Shown here: in pieces, positions 32,361 to 44,011 of the stretch
Position numbering within the stretch: position 1 is the first letter of the stretch
How the letters are laid out: each line of letters begins with the position of its first letter
Assembly: GCA_947311845.1 (NCBI GenBank)
Contig: CAMZMU010000123.1
Location: forward strand, 17,784,785 to 17,848,784
Direction of reading: 5' to 3'
Length of the DNA: 64,000 bases
Origin: Poa pratensis
Lineage: Eukaryota > Streptophyta > Magnoliopsida > Poales > Poaceae
Program-made: the position numbers and the translations under genes
Notes under the pieces: generated by a model
What the model saw: only the letters and a program-made list of their open reading frames with translations
Told to the model about the DNA's origin: nothing
Database searches by the model: none

Positions 32361-33951
32361 TGATACGTCTCAAACGTATCTATAATTTTTGATGTTCCAT
32401 GCTTGTTTTATACCAATTGCTACATGTTTTGCATCTACTTTATATCACTTTTATACATTTTTTGGGACTAACCTATTAACAAGATGCCGAAGTGCCAGTT
32501 CCTGTTTTCTGCTGTTTTTGTATTCCAGAAAAGCTAGTCTGGAAATATTCTCGGAATTGGACGAAACTACACGGGGGTGCCTATTTTTCCAGAACACGCC
32601 TGACGGAGCGAAGGAGCAGCAGAGGAGGGCCACCAGGAGGCCACACGCACCAGGGCGCGGGCCCCCTTCTGCCGCGCCCTGGGGTGGTGTGGGCCCCTCG
32701 GGGGTCCGCAGCCGCCGCCCTTTCGCCTACTTATTCCCCCCGACGCGAAAACCCTAAGTACCTGAGCAAATATCCACGAAAAGTTCCAGAGACGCCGCCG
32801 TCGTCAACCCTAGCTCGGGAGGGTTCAGAACCTCTTCCCGGCACCCTGCCGGAGAGGGGAATCGTCACCGGAGGCTTCTACATCGCCATGCCTGCCTCCG
32901 GAGTGATGCGTGAGTAGTTCATCCTTGGACTACGGGTCCATAGCAGTAGCTAGATGGTTGTCTCTCCACTTTGTGCCATCATGTTTAGATCTTGTGAGCT
33001 GCCCTACATGATCAAGATCATATTATTGTAATGCTACATGTTGTGTTTGCTGGGATCCGATGAATATTGAATATTATGTCAAGTTGATTATCAATCTATC
33101 TTATATGTTATTTAAGATCTTGCATGCTTTCCGTTACTCGTAGATGCTTTGGCCAAGTAGATGCTTGTAACTCCAAGAGAGAGTATTTATGCTAGATAGT
33201 GGGTTCATGTCTCCGTTTAACCTGGGACAGTGACAGAAAGTTCTAAGGTTGTGGATGTGCTGTTGCCACTAGGGATAACCTAACGATGCTATGTCCACGG
33301 GCATATGTGTTTGTTTACATTACGCACTTTACTTAATGCAATTATCCGTTGCTTGCAACTTAATACCAACGGGGGACTCGGATGACAACCCGGCGGTGGA
33401 TTATTAGTCATAGATGCTGTTGGATAACGATCTATGTATTATGTCGTAATGCCCAATTAAATATCATAGTAGTCAACATGTCATGTATATGCATTGTCAT
33501 GCGCTCACTATTCGTCAATTGCCCAGCTGTAATTTGTTCACCCAACATGTTAGTTATCTTTTATGGAGAGACACCACTAGTGAACTGTGGACCCCGGTCC
33601 ATTCTTTTACACTGATTAAACAACCACAAACTGTTCCTTTTTCATTCTCTGCAATTTAATACTCATTTTCCACACCATACGTTTAATCCTTTGTTTTCAG
33701 CAAGCCAGTGAGATTGACAACCTCACTGTTTCGTTGGGGCAAAGTAGTTTGATTGTGTTGTGTGCAGATTCCACGTCAACAGTCCAGACTCCCTGCGACA
33801 GCTATTTTTCTGGCGCCGTTGACAACCTTCTGAAGAGTTGCTGCTCCTACTGGTTCGATAACCTTGGTTTCTTTCTGAGGGAAAACTTGCTGCTGACTAC
33901 ATCATACCTTCCTCTTGGGGTCTCCCAACGAACGTGTGTTTCACGTCATCA
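32361..33951 (+). repeat. 5' LTR of element E, 1591 bp
   Basis: TGATACGTCTCAAACG ... CACGTCATCA. It contains a primer-site-like stretch (CTATTTTTCTGGCGCCGTTG at 33802-33821) 153 bp before the true one. Confidence 0.9.
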
Positions 33952-33962
33952 AGCTATTTTTC

Positions 33963-33980
33963 TGGCGCCGTTGCCGGGGA
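33963..33980 (+). promoter_or_regulatory. primer binding site of element E
   Basis: TGGCGCCGTTGCCGGGGA lies 12 bp after the LTR end, as in other cereal Athila-like elements. Confidence 0.85.
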
Positions 33981-34159
33981 GACAGCAGTCTTCTGCAAGG
34001 GGAGTTTCACGCTTCCAATCTCTTTACTTTGTTTTTGTCTTGCTTAGTTTATTTTATTTTATCTTGTTTGCTTTCAATTATCAAAAACACAAAAAAATTA
34101 GTTACTTGCATCTAGTTTACTTTCAAGTTATTTTCTGTACTGTTTTTATTTCTGCTAAA

Positions 34160-35758
34160 ATGAGTACTCCTGAGAACACTAAGTTGTGTGATTTCACTAG
34201 CACGAACAACAATGATTTCATATGCACACCTATTGCTCCACCTGCTGCTTCAGCAGAATTTTATGAAATTAAACCTGCACTTTTAAATCTTGTTATGAAA
34301 GAGCAATTTTCTGGTGTTAGTACTGATGATGCTGCTGTTCACCTTAATAACTTTGTTGAACTTTGTGAAATGCAAAAGCTCAAGGAAGTAGATGGTGATA
34401 TTATTAAACTGAAACTTTTTCCTTTCTCCTTGAGAGGACGTGCTAAAGAATGGTTGCTATCTTTGCCTAGAAATAGTATTGATTCATGGACTAAATGCAA
34501 AGATGCTTTTATTGGAAAATATTATCCTCCTGCTAAGATTATTTCTTTGAGAAGTAGCATAATGAATTTTAAGCAATTTGATAATGAACATGTTGCTCAA
34601 GCATGGGAGAGAATGAAATCATTGGTTAAAAATTGTCCCACTCATGGACTGACTACTTGGATGATCATCCAAACCTTCTATGCAGGATTAAATTTTTCTT
34701 CGAGGAATTTATTGGATTCGGCCGCTGGAGGTACCTTTATGTCCATCACTTTGGGTGCTGCAACAAAGCTTCTTGATGATATGATGATTAATTATTCTGA
34801 GTGGCACACCGAGAGAGCTCCAACAGGTAAGAAGGTAAATTCTGTTGAGGAAACCTCCTCCTTGAGTGCCAAAATTGATACTATTATGTCTATGCTTGCA
34901 AATGGTCAAACACATGTTGATCCAAATAATGTTCCTTTAGCTTCTTTGGTTGCTCAAGAAGAGCATGTTGATGTGAACTTCATTAAAAATAATAATTTCA
35001 ACAACAATGCTTATAGGAATAATTTTGGTAATAGCAATTATAGGCCCTATCCTTCTAATAGTGGCAATGGTTATGGAAATTCCTATAGTAACTCCTACAA
35101 TAATAATAAGAGTGTACCCTCTGATCTTGAAGTTATGCTTAAGGATTTTATTAGTACACAAACTGCTTTCAATAAAACTGTTGAGGAGAAATTTGGGAAA
35201 ATTGATGTGCTTTCCTCTAAAGTTGATAGTCTTGCTCTTGATGTTGACTTATTGAAACTAAAGAACATGCCTCATGATGTTAAAGAGAGCAAAACTCTCA
35301 ATGCTATACAAGTTAAAATTGATAACAATGTGAGGATGTTAGCTGAATTGCATGCTAGATGGGAAAGAGAGGATGAAATTGCTAGAAAGAATAATATTGC
35401 TAGAGTTTATACTATTACTACTTCTGAAAATGCTTCAAACTCAAGTGTTAACAAACCTCCTACCATTAATGGCAAGATAGTTGGTGTTGGTAATGTTTCC
35501 ACTTCTATTGCAAAATGTCCTAAATTGCCTGATAACTCTGAAACTGTCCTTGATAAAGATGCTGAAATTTCTAGCAATAAGGAAGAGAATAATTCCATTA
35601 CTTTTGATGATAATGACTTTGATTTTGATGGTTGCAATATTTCTGAAGTAATTAAGTTCTTGCAAAAGCTAGCTAGAAGTCCTAATGCTAGTGCTATAAA
35701 CATGGCTTTTACTAAACATATTACTAATGCTCTCATCAAGTTAGGGAAGAGAAATTAA
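34160..35758 (+). CDS. Athila-type Gag polyprotein of element E
   Basis: Start ATG at 34160 (MSTPENTKLC), the first Met after the primer site; the frame is open further upstream only through LTR sequence. 532 residues. Residues ~30-210 form the retrotransposon Gag domain (LLNLVMKEQFSGVSTDDAAV, LKLFPFSLRGRAKEWL, FNKFY-like FIGKYYPPAKII, ERMKSLVKNCPTHGLT, FYAGLNFSSR). An Asn/Tyr/Gly-rich stretch (280-325), a coiled coil (KIDVLSSKVDSLALDVDLLK) and an acidic tail follow. No CCHC knuckle is visible. Gag forms the particle that packages element RNA. The frame is intact here, and the protease lies in another frame just after the stop, so its expression would need frameshifting or reinitiation. Confidence 0.9.
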   Translation: MSTPENTKLCDFTSTNNNDFICTPIAPPAASAEFYEIKPALLNLVMKEQFSGVSTDDAAVHLNNFVELCEMQKLKEVDGDIIKLKLFPFSLRGRAKEWLLSLPRNSIDSWTKCKDAFIGKYYPPAKIISLRSSIMNFKQFDNEHVAQAWERMKSLVKNCPTHGLTTWMIIQTFYAGLNFSSRNLLDSAAGGTFMSITLGAATKLLDDMMINYSEWHTERAPTGKKVNSVEETSSLSAKIDTIMSMLANGQTHVDPNNVPLASLVAQEEHVDVNFIKNNNFNNNAYRNNFGNSNYRPYPSNSGNGYGNSYSNSYNNNKSVPSDLEVMLKDFISTQTAFNKTVEEKFGKIDVLSSKVDSLALDVDLLKLKNMPHDVKESKTLNAIQVKIDNNVRMLAELHARWEREDEIARKNNIARVYTITTSENASNSSVNKPPTINGKIVGVGNVSTSIAKCPKLPDNSETVLDKDAEISSNKEENNSITFDDNDFDFDGCNISEVIKFLQKLARSPNASAINMAFTKHITNALIKLGKRN

Positions 35759-36252
35759 AACATGAAGCTTCTATCCCTAGGAAGTTAGAAGATGGTTGGG
35801 AGCCCATCATTAAATTGAAATTGAATGACTTTGATTGCAATGCTTTGTGTGACCTTGGTGCTAGTATTTCTGTTATGCCTAAAAGATTATATGATATGCT
35901 TGATTTAGCACCTTTGGAAAATTGTTACTTGGATGTTCACCTTGTTGATTCTACTATTAAAAAACCTTTGGGAAGAATTGATGATGTTCTTATCATGGTT
36001 AACAACAATTATGTCCCCGTTGATTTTATTGTCTTGGATATTGAGTGCAATCCATCATGCCCTATTGTGCTGGGAAGACCTTTTCTTAGGACTGTAGGTG
36101 CTATTATTGATATGAAAGAAGGGAATATAAAATATCAATTTCCTCTCAAGAAAGGTATGGAACACTTTCCTAGGAAGAAGATTAAGCCACCTTATGATTC
36201 TATTGTTCGAACAAATTACAATGTTGATGCTTCTTCACTTGGTAATACTTGA
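35759..36252 (+). CDS. aspartic protease domain of element E
   Basis: About 150 residues, open in the -1 frame relative to gag from about 35735. It reads LEDGWEPIIKLKLNDFDCNA, then LCDLGASISVMPKRLYDMLD, where DLGAS stands at the usual D-(T/S)-G active site with Leu in the second position, as is common in Athila proteases. A flap region (DVHLVDSTIKKPLGRIDDVL) and the second motif (CPIVLGRPFLRTVGAIIDMK) follow. It would cut the polyprotein in the particle. The ORF ends at 36252 with a short basic tail and no RT follows, so the pol region was lost in this lineage. Confidence 0.85.
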
Positions 36253-38912
36253 TGCATGCTTTGTGCCTAGCTAAAAGGCGTTAAAGAAAAGCGCTTATGG
36301 GAGGCAACCCATTTTATTTTTCTGCAATTTTTCTTTTATTGAGTCAAGGTTTGTTTACTTCTGTAGCAACTCCTTTGTATCTTTATTTTCTCGCATTGTT
36401 GTGCCAAGAGTAGCCTCTAATGATAAGATGATGCTTAATTTTGATTGCTGCGCAGAAACAGATTTTTGCTGTTCACTGTACGAAATTCCTAAAATCACCA
36501 GATTGTTAAAAATCTGAAATTTTTGTGCGTAATCTTTATGAATGTCTGAAACTTTCATTAGTTCAGAGTTTCTCGATCTGAGCGTCGTAAGTGCCTCGAA
36601 AAAATTCGTCTTTGCGGACTGTTCTGTTTTAGACAGATTATGCCTTTTTATTTTTGCATTCTCTCTTTTACTAGTGTTGAGTGAAATTCTTTTTTGGGTG
36701 GAAGAGCTTCACATAACATCAGTGGCTGTAGCTAATGTTTAAAGTAACAAATCATATTGCGTCTTTATAGAACATGTGAATTTTTGATTATGCACTAACC
36801 CTCTAATGAGATCTACTTTGAGTTTGGTGTGACGGAAGTTTTCAAGGGTCAAGAGAGAAGGATGATATAATAGGATCAAGAAGAGTGAAGAGCTTAAGCT
36901 TGGGGAGGCTCCCATGGATCTCCCCAGCATATTTCAAGAAGACTCAAGCGTCTAAGCTTGGGGATGCCCAAGGCATCCCCTTCTTCATCGTCAAAATTAT
37001 CAGGTCATCTCTAGTGAAACTATATTTTAATTCTTTCACATCATATGTGCTTTTCTTGGAGCGTCTGTGTGCTTTTATTTTCAGTATTGCATTTTTATTT
37101 TCAATAAAGCTTGACTGGACCCTAGCATTCTTGATTGGGAGAGAGACACGCTCCGCTTTTTCATGAGAATACTCCTATTCTTCACTTATATTTGTTGAGT
37201 ATTCATATCTAGCGCTGTTCAGCTTTTAGCTCTTGTTTTCATGTATCTCTTGTCAGAGCTATTAGCTTTCTTTTGTAGAAAGTACTCTCTTGCTTCACTT
37301 ATATTTGTTTGGAGAGTTGATGAAATAAATTGATTGGTGTTTGGTTGGTTCAGAAAATGTTGCATGTGGTAATTGGTATAAGGAAAAACTTGCTTAATCT
37401 TGTAGATCACTAAAATGGATAACTTGATGCTTGTCAATTGTTTTGAGTTAACAAGTAGATCATGATTAAATTGTGCATCACATGAGTTAAGCCTATTAGT
37501 GAAGAACTACCGTAAAGCTTGTTGAAAATTTGGTTTGCATCGGTGGTACCTCTAAGGTCTAGATATTTTCTAATAACAGGGTTTGGTTAACAAGGAAGAC
37601 GGTATGAAGTCTTATAACGTTTGCAATATGTTTGTCATATAAAACTTGGTGTACGGGTTGATATTCTTGTTTGCTTACATAACCTTGCTAGCCTAAACTC
37701 TGTACTGAGAGGGAATGCTTCTCGTGCATCCAAATCCTTGAGCCAAAATCCATGCCATTTGTGTCCACCATAACTACCTATATGTGGTATTTCCTTGCCA
37801 CTCCAAGTAAATTTTTCATGTGCTACCTTTAAATTATTCAAAATGTTATTATTCCCTTTTTGTGTCAATGTTTACTAGCTCATGAGGAATTAGTGTGGTT
37901 ATTCTTTATTCTATTTGTCGAGTGGACTTTTACACCTGGACTAGTGGCATATACATCCGCTTATCCAATAACTTGCAAAAAGAGCTGGCAACGGGGTGCC
38001 CAGTCCCAATTAATTACAACTTTAACCAATTAATTCTCTTCACACTTTTGCCCTGATTCATCAGTAAGCAATGACAAACAGTGAAATACCTGAATGTGTG
38101 TAAACCAAAGAGAAAGAGGGATGATCTGCCTTGCTGGTAGAAATAACGTCCTTCATGGGAGCCGCTCTTAAAAGTCCGTTCGACAGGTAGAATACTGTTC
38201 TCACCCGCTACCATTCGTTGACAATTAACAAACACCTCTCAAAAATAGATACTCCTCCATGGTATGTGATTGATGGAAGGCACCCGAGGATTCGGTTAGC
38301 CATGGCTTGTGTTAGCAAGGTTGGGAGGAGTATCAAATATTTTATGCAATCTCTATATGCTTTCAAAAACCTAAAAGCTCTAGCACATGATTTAATCCCT
38401 GCTTCCCTCTGCGAAGGGCCTTTCTTTTACTTTTATGTTGAGTCAGTTTTCCTATTCTTTCTGTCTTCCACAAGCAAACACTAGTGTCAACTTTGTTACA
38501 ACATGCGTTATATGCAATGTATTGGACTTGTTATACTACTTTGTGTTGACAATATCCATGAGATAAATATGTTGAAAGTTGAAGCAAATGCTGAAACTAA
38601 ATTCTTCCTTTGTGTTGATTAAATACCTTTTATTAGAAACTATTGCTTTATGAGTTAACACTTATGCAAAACTGTTTGATGCTTGTCTCGAAAGTACTAT
38701 TCATGAAAACGTTTAGCTTGTGTGATTCATTGTTTACTCATTATCTATTTGGTAGCAAATTATAGACCATTGACTTGGATCACTTCATTCATTTACATGT
38801 GCCTTGCAATATTATATGATCAAGATTATGATAGTAGCATGTCACCTCAAAAATTATTTTGTTTTTATCGTTTACCTACTCGAGGACGAGTAGGAACTAA
38901 GCTTGGGGATGC
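36253..38912 (+). other. 3' non-coding region of element E
   Basis: It begins GCGTTAAAGAAAAGCGCTTA with GGGAGGCAACCCA, a phrase that follows the ORFs in many cereal Athila-like elements. No ORF has motifs. AAGCTTGGGGA recurs at about 36895, 36955 and 38899; the last sits just before the 3' LTR and is the likely polypurine tract. 36280-37800 is homologous (inverted) to element D. Confidence 0.7.
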
Positions 38913-39876
38913 TGATACGTCTCAAACGTATCTATAATTTTTGATGTTCCATGCTTGTTTTATACCAATTGCTACATGTTTTGCATCTACTTTATATCAC
39001 TTTTATACATTTTTTGGGACTAACCTATTAACAAGATGCCGAAGTGCCAGTTCCTGTTTTCTGCTGTTTTTGTATTCCAGAAAAGCTAGTCTGGAAATAT
39101 TCTCGGAATTGGACGAAACTACACGGGGGTGCCTATTTTTCCAGAACACGCTGACGGAGCGAAGGAGCAGCAGAGGAGGGCCACCAGGAGGCCACACGCA
39201 CCAGGGCGCGGGCCCCCCTTCTGCCGCGCCCTGGGGTGGTGTGGGCCCCTCGGGGGTCCGCAGCCGCCGCCCTTTCGCCTACTTATTCCCCCCGACGCGA
39301 AAACCCTAAGTACCTGGGCAAAATCCACGAAAAGTTCAGAGACGCCGCCGTCGTCAACCCTGCCTGAGAGGGGAATCGTCACCGGAGGCTTCTACATCGC
39401 CATGCCTGCCTCCGGAGTGATGCGTGAGTAGTTCATCCTTGGACTACGGGTCCATAGCAGTAGCTAGATGGTTGTCTCTCCACTTTGTGCCATCATGTTT
39501 AGATCTTGTGAGCTGCCCTACATGATCAAGATCATATTATTGTAATGCTACATGTTGTGTTTGCTGGGATCCGATGAATATTGAATATTATGTCAAGTTG
39601 ATTATCAATCTATCTTATATGTTATTTAAGATCTTGCATGCTTTCCGTTACTCGTAGATGCTTTGGCCAAGTAGATGCTTGTAACTCCAAGAGAGAGTAT
39701 TTATGCTAGATAGTGGTTCATGTCTCCGTTTAACCTGGGACAGTGACAGAAAGTTCTAAGGTTGTGGATGTGTTGTTGCCACTAGGGATAACCTACGATG
39801 CTATGTCCACGGGCATATGTGTTTGTTTACATTACGCACTTTACTTAATGCAATTATCCGTTGCTTGATGCAACTT
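38913..39876 (+). repeat. 3' LTR of element E, left part (first assembly copy)
   Basis: It begins TGATACGTCTCAAACG. It lacks a 36-bp stretch present in the 5' LTR (32811-32846), deleted between CCCT repeats at about 39360. It is interrupted by element C at 39877. Confidence 0.85.
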
Positions 39877-39914
39877 TGTCGTGGTGGGAACACGCAGATG
39901 CCTAGGGGTAGGCT
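39877..39914 (-). repeat. start of element C at contig end
   Basis: 38 bp identical to 47668-47704 (TGTCGTGGTGGGAACACGCA ...), ending at the N gap. Confidence 0.85.
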
Positions 39915-39927
39915 NNNNNNNNNNNNN
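39915..39927. other. assembly gap of 13 N
   Basis: Thirteen N. The left flank continues into sequence found at 47705 and the right flank equals 32124 onward, so the two contigs overlap and the gap has negative length. Confidence 0.95.
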
Positions 39928-40161
39928 CCTATTTATTCATGTTCACGGGAAAACCTAGAGACCCGAGCCATTATCCACGAAAAGTCCCCAGAGACGCCGC
40001 CGTCGTCAACCCTAGCTCGGGAGGGTTCAGAAGCTCTTCTCGGCACCCTGCCGAAGAGGGGAATCATCAGCGGAGGGCTCTACATCACCATGCCTGCCCC
40101 GAGTGATGCGTGAGTAGTTCATCTTTGGACTACGGGTCCATAGCACAGCTAGATGGTTATC
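39928..40161 (+). repeat. solo LTR F, left part (second assembly copy)
   Basis: Matches 32124-32360 with several one- or two-base indels, and ends with the same TTATC before element E. Confidence 0.8.
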
Positions 40162-41747
40162 TGATAGTCTCAAAACGTATCTATATTTTTGATGTTCCAT
40201 GCTTGTTTTATACCAATTGCTACATGTTTTGCATCTACTTTATATCACTTTTATACATTTTTTGGGACTAACCTATTAACAAGATGCCGAAGTGCCAGTT
40301 CCTGTTTTCTGCTGTTTTTGTATTCCAGAAAAGCTAGTCTGGAAATATTCTCGGAATTGGACGAAACTACACGGGGGTGCCTATTTTTCCAGAACACGCC
40401 TGACGGAGCGAAGGAGCAGCAGAGGAGGGCCACCAGGAGGCCACACGCACCGGCGCGGGCCCCCTCTGCCGCGCCCTGGGGTGGTGTGGGCCCCTCGGGG
40501 GTCCGCAGCCGCCGCCCTTTCGCCTACTTATTCCCCCCGACGCGAAAACCCTAAGTACCTGAGCAAATATCCACGAAAAGTTCCAGAGACGCCGCCGTCG
40601 TCAACCCTAGCTCGGGAGGGTTCAGAACCTCTTCCCGGCACCCTGCCGGAGAGGGGAATCGTCACCGGAGGCTTCTACATCGCCATGCCTGCCTCCGGAG
40701 TGATGCGTGAGTAGTTCATCCTTGGACTACGGGTCCATAGCAGTAGCTAGATGGTTGTCTCTCCACTTTGTGCCATCATGTTTAGATCTTGTGAGCTGCC
40801 CTACATGATCAAGATCATATTATTGTAATGCTACATGTTGTGTTTGCTGGGATCCGATGAATATTGAATATTATGTCAAGTTGATTATCAATCTATCTTA
40901 TATGTTATTTAAGATCTTGCATGCTTTCCGTTACTCGTAGATGCTTTGGCCAAGTAGATGCTTGTAACTCCAGAGAGAGTATTTATGCTAGATAGTGGGT
41001 TCATGTCTCCGTTTAACCTGGGACAGTGACAGAAAGTTCTAAGGTTGTGGATGTGCTGTTGCCACTAGGGATAACCTAACGATGCTATGTCCACGGGCAT
41101 ATGTGTTTGTTTACATTACGCACTTTACTTAATGCAATTATCCGTTGCTTGCAACTTAATACCAACGGGGGACTCGGATGACAACCCGGCGGTGGATTAT
41201 TAGTCATAGATGCTGTTGGATAACGATCTATGTATTATGTCGTAATGCCCAATTAAATATCATAGTAGTCAACATGTCATGTATATGCATTGTCATGCGC
41301 TCACTATTCGTCAATTGCCCAGCTGTAATTTGTTCACCCAACATGTTAGTTATCTTTTATGGAGAGACACCACTAGTGAACTGTGGACCCCGGTCCATTC
41401 TTTTACACTGATTAAACAACCACAAACTGTTTCCTTTTTCATTCTCTGCAATTTAATACTCATTTTCCACACCATACGTTTAATCCTTTGTTTTCAGCAA
41501 GCCAGTGAGATTGACAACCTCACTGTTTCGTTGGGGCAAAGTAGTTTGATTGTGTTGTGTGCAGATTCCACGTCAACAGTCCAGACTCCCTGCGCAGCTA
41601 TTTTTCTGGCGCCGTTGACAACCTTCTGAAGAGTTGCTGCTCCTACTGGTTCGATAACCTTGGTTTCTTTCTGAGGGAAAACTTGCTGCTGACTACATCA
41701 TACCTTCCTCTTGGGGTCTCCCAACGAACGTGTGTTTCACGTCATCA
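40162..41747 (+). repeat. 5' LTR of element E (second assembly copy)
   Basis: 1586 bp. The first 30 bases carry indels relative to the first copy (GATAGTCTCAAAACG against GATACGTCTCAAACG), typical of a contig end. Confidence 0.85.
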
Positions 41748-41954
41748 AGCTATTTTTCTGGCGCCGTTGCCGGGGAGACAGCAGTCTTCTGCAAGGGGAG
41801 TTTCACGCTTCCAATCTCTTTACTTTGTTTTTGTCTTGCTTAGTTTATTTTATTTTATCTTGTTTGCTTTCAATTATCAAAAACACAAAAAAATTAGTTA
41901 CTTGCATCTAGTTTACTTTCAAGTTATTTTCTGTACTGTTTTTATTCTGCTAAA

Positions 41955-43196
41955 ATGAGTACTCCTGAGAACACTAAGTTGTGTGATTTCACTAGCACGA
42001 ACAACAATGATTTCATATGCACACCTATTGCTCCACCTGCTGCTTCAGCAGAATTTTATGAAATTAAACCTGCACTTTTAAATCTTGTTATGAAAGAGCA
42101 ATTTTCTGGTGTTAGTACTGATGATGCTGCTGTTCACCTTAATAACTTTGTTGAACTTTGTGAAATGCAAAAGCTCAAGGAAGTAGATGGTGATATTATT
42201 AAACTGAAACTTTTTCCTTTCTCCTTGAGAGGACGTGCTAAAGAATGGTTGCTATCTTTGCCTAGAAATAGTATTGATTCATGGACTAAATGCAAAGATG
42301 CTTTTATTGGAAAATATTATCCTCCTGCTAAGATTATTTCTTTGAGAAGTAGCATAATGAATTTTAAGCAATTTGATAATGAACATGTTGCTCAAGCATG
42401 GGAGAGAATGAAATCATTGGTTAAAAATTGTCCCACTCATGGACTGACTACTTGGATGATCATCCAAACCTTCTATGCAGGATTAAATTTTTCTTCGAGG
42501 AATTTATTGGATTCGGCCGCTGGAGGTACCTTTATGTCCATCACTTTGGGTGCTGCAACAAAGCTTCTTGATGATATGATGATTAATTATTCTGAGTGGC
42601 ACACCGAGAGAGCTCCAACAGGTAAGAAGGTAAATTCTGTTGAGGAAACCTCCTCCTTGAGTGCCAAAATTGATACTATTATGTCTATGCTTGCAAATGG
42701 TCAAACACATGTTGATCCAAATAATGTTCCTTTAGCTTCTTTGGTTGCTCAAGAAGAGCATGTTGATGTGAACTTCATTAAAAATAATAATTTCAACAAC
42801 AATGCTTATAGGAATAATTTTGGTAATAGCAATTATAGGCCCTATCCTTCTAATAGTGGCAATGGTTATGGAAATTCCTATAGTAACTCCTACAATAATA
42901 ATAAGAGTGTACCCTCTGATCTTGAAGTTATGCTTAAGGATTTTATTAGTACACAAACTGCTTTCAATAAAACTGTTGAGGAGAAATTTGGGAAAATTGA
43001 TGTGCTTTCCTCTAAAGTTGATAGTCTTGCTCTTGATGTTGACTTATTGAAACTAAAGAACATGCCTCATGATGTTAAAGAGAGCAAAACTCTCAATGCT
43101 ATACAAGTTAAAATTGATAACAATGTGAGGATGTTAGCTGAATTGCATGCTAGATGGGAAAGAGAGGATGAAATTGCTAGAAAGAAATATTGCTAG
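41955..43196 (+). pseudogene. Gag of element E, second copy, frame-shifted after residue 412
   Basis: Identical to the first-copy Gag for about 410 residues. A 2-base loss near 43185 (AGAAAGAAATATTG against AGAAAGAATAATATTG) then shifts the frame and creates a stop at 43194-43196. The rest of Gag continues in another frame (43197-43536: TITTSENASNSSVNKPPTIN ...). Since the first copy is intact and this copy has many homopolymer-type indels, I think the break is a sequencing error and not a mutation. Confidence 0.8.
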
Positions 43197-43519
43197 AGTT
43201 TATACTATTACTACTTCTGAAAATGCTTCAAACTCAAGTGTTAACAAACCTCCTACCATTAATGGCAAGATAGTTGGTGTTGGTAATGTTTCCACTTCTA
43301 TTGCAAAATGTCCTAAATTGCCTGATAACTCTGAAACTGTCCTTGATAAAGATGCTGAAATTTCTAGCAATAAGGAAGAGAATAATTCCATTACTTTTGA
43401 TGATAATGACTTTGATTTTGATGGTTGCAATATTTCTGAAGTAATTAAGTTCTTGCAAAAGCTAGCTAGAAGTCCTAATGCTAGTGCTATAAACATGGCT
43501 TTTACTAAACATATTACTA

Positions 43520-44011
43520 ATGCTCTCACAAGTTAGGGAAGAGAAATTAAAACATGAAGCTTCTATCCCTAGGAAGTTAGAAGATGGTTGGGAGCCCATC
43601 ATTAAATTGAAATTGAATGACTTTGATTGCAATGCTTTGTGTGACCTTGGTGCTAGTATTTCTGTTATGCCTAAAAGATTATATGATATGCTTGATTTAG
43701 CACCTTTGGAAAATTGTTACTTGGATGTTCACCTTGTTGATTCTACTATTAAAAAACCTTTGGGAAGAATTGATGATGTTCTTATCATGGTTAACAACAA
43801 TTATGTCCCCGTTGATTTTATTGTCTTGGATATTGAGTGCAATCCATCATGCCCTATTGTGCTGGGAAGACCTTTTCTTAGGACTGTAGGTGCTATTATT
43901 GATATGAAAGAAGGGAATATAAAATATCAATTTCCTCTCAAGAAAGGTATGGAACACTTTCCTAGGAAGAAGATTAAGCCACCTTATGATTCTATTGTTC
44001 GAACAAACTAA
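43520..44011 (+). CDS. aspartic protease domain of element E, second copy
   Basis: Same protein as at 35759-36252, with the DLGAS active-site motif and VLGRPFLRTVGA. One T is missing near 43529 relative to the first copy, which gives this frame an upstream Met (MLSQVREEK) and shortens Gag. A further 1-base loss near 44009 ends the frame earlier (VRTN then stop). Both differences look like base-calling errors. Confidence 0.75.
   Translation: MLSQVREEKLKHEASIPRKLEDGWEPIIKLKLNDFDCNALCDLGASISVMPKRLYDMLDLAPLENCYLDVHLVDSTIKKPLGRIDDVLIMVNNNYVPVDFIVLDIECNPSCPIVLGRPFLRTVGAIIDMKEGNIKYQFPLKKGMEHFPRKKIKPPYDSIVRTN

Larger units (their letters stand above)
32361..39914 (+). mobile_element. Athila-like Ty3/gypsy element E (gag and protease only), first assembly copy
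   Basis: 5' LTR 32361-33951, primer site 33963-33980, gag 34160-35758, protease 35815-36252, 2.6 kb non-coding DNA, a purine-rich AAGCTTGGGGATGC at 38899-38912, and 3' LTR from 38913. The 3' LTR is cut at 39877 by the start of element C, and the contig ends at the N gap. RT, RNase H and integrase are absent, so E is non-autonomous. The full 3' LTR is seen only in the second copy. TSD TTATC (32356-32360) against TTGTC (53610-53614) differs at one base. Confidence 0.85.

Noticed and set aside
33734..34159. N-terminal 142-residue extension of Gag of element E
   Set aside because: It reads through the LTR end and primer site; the first Met after the primer site is at 34160.
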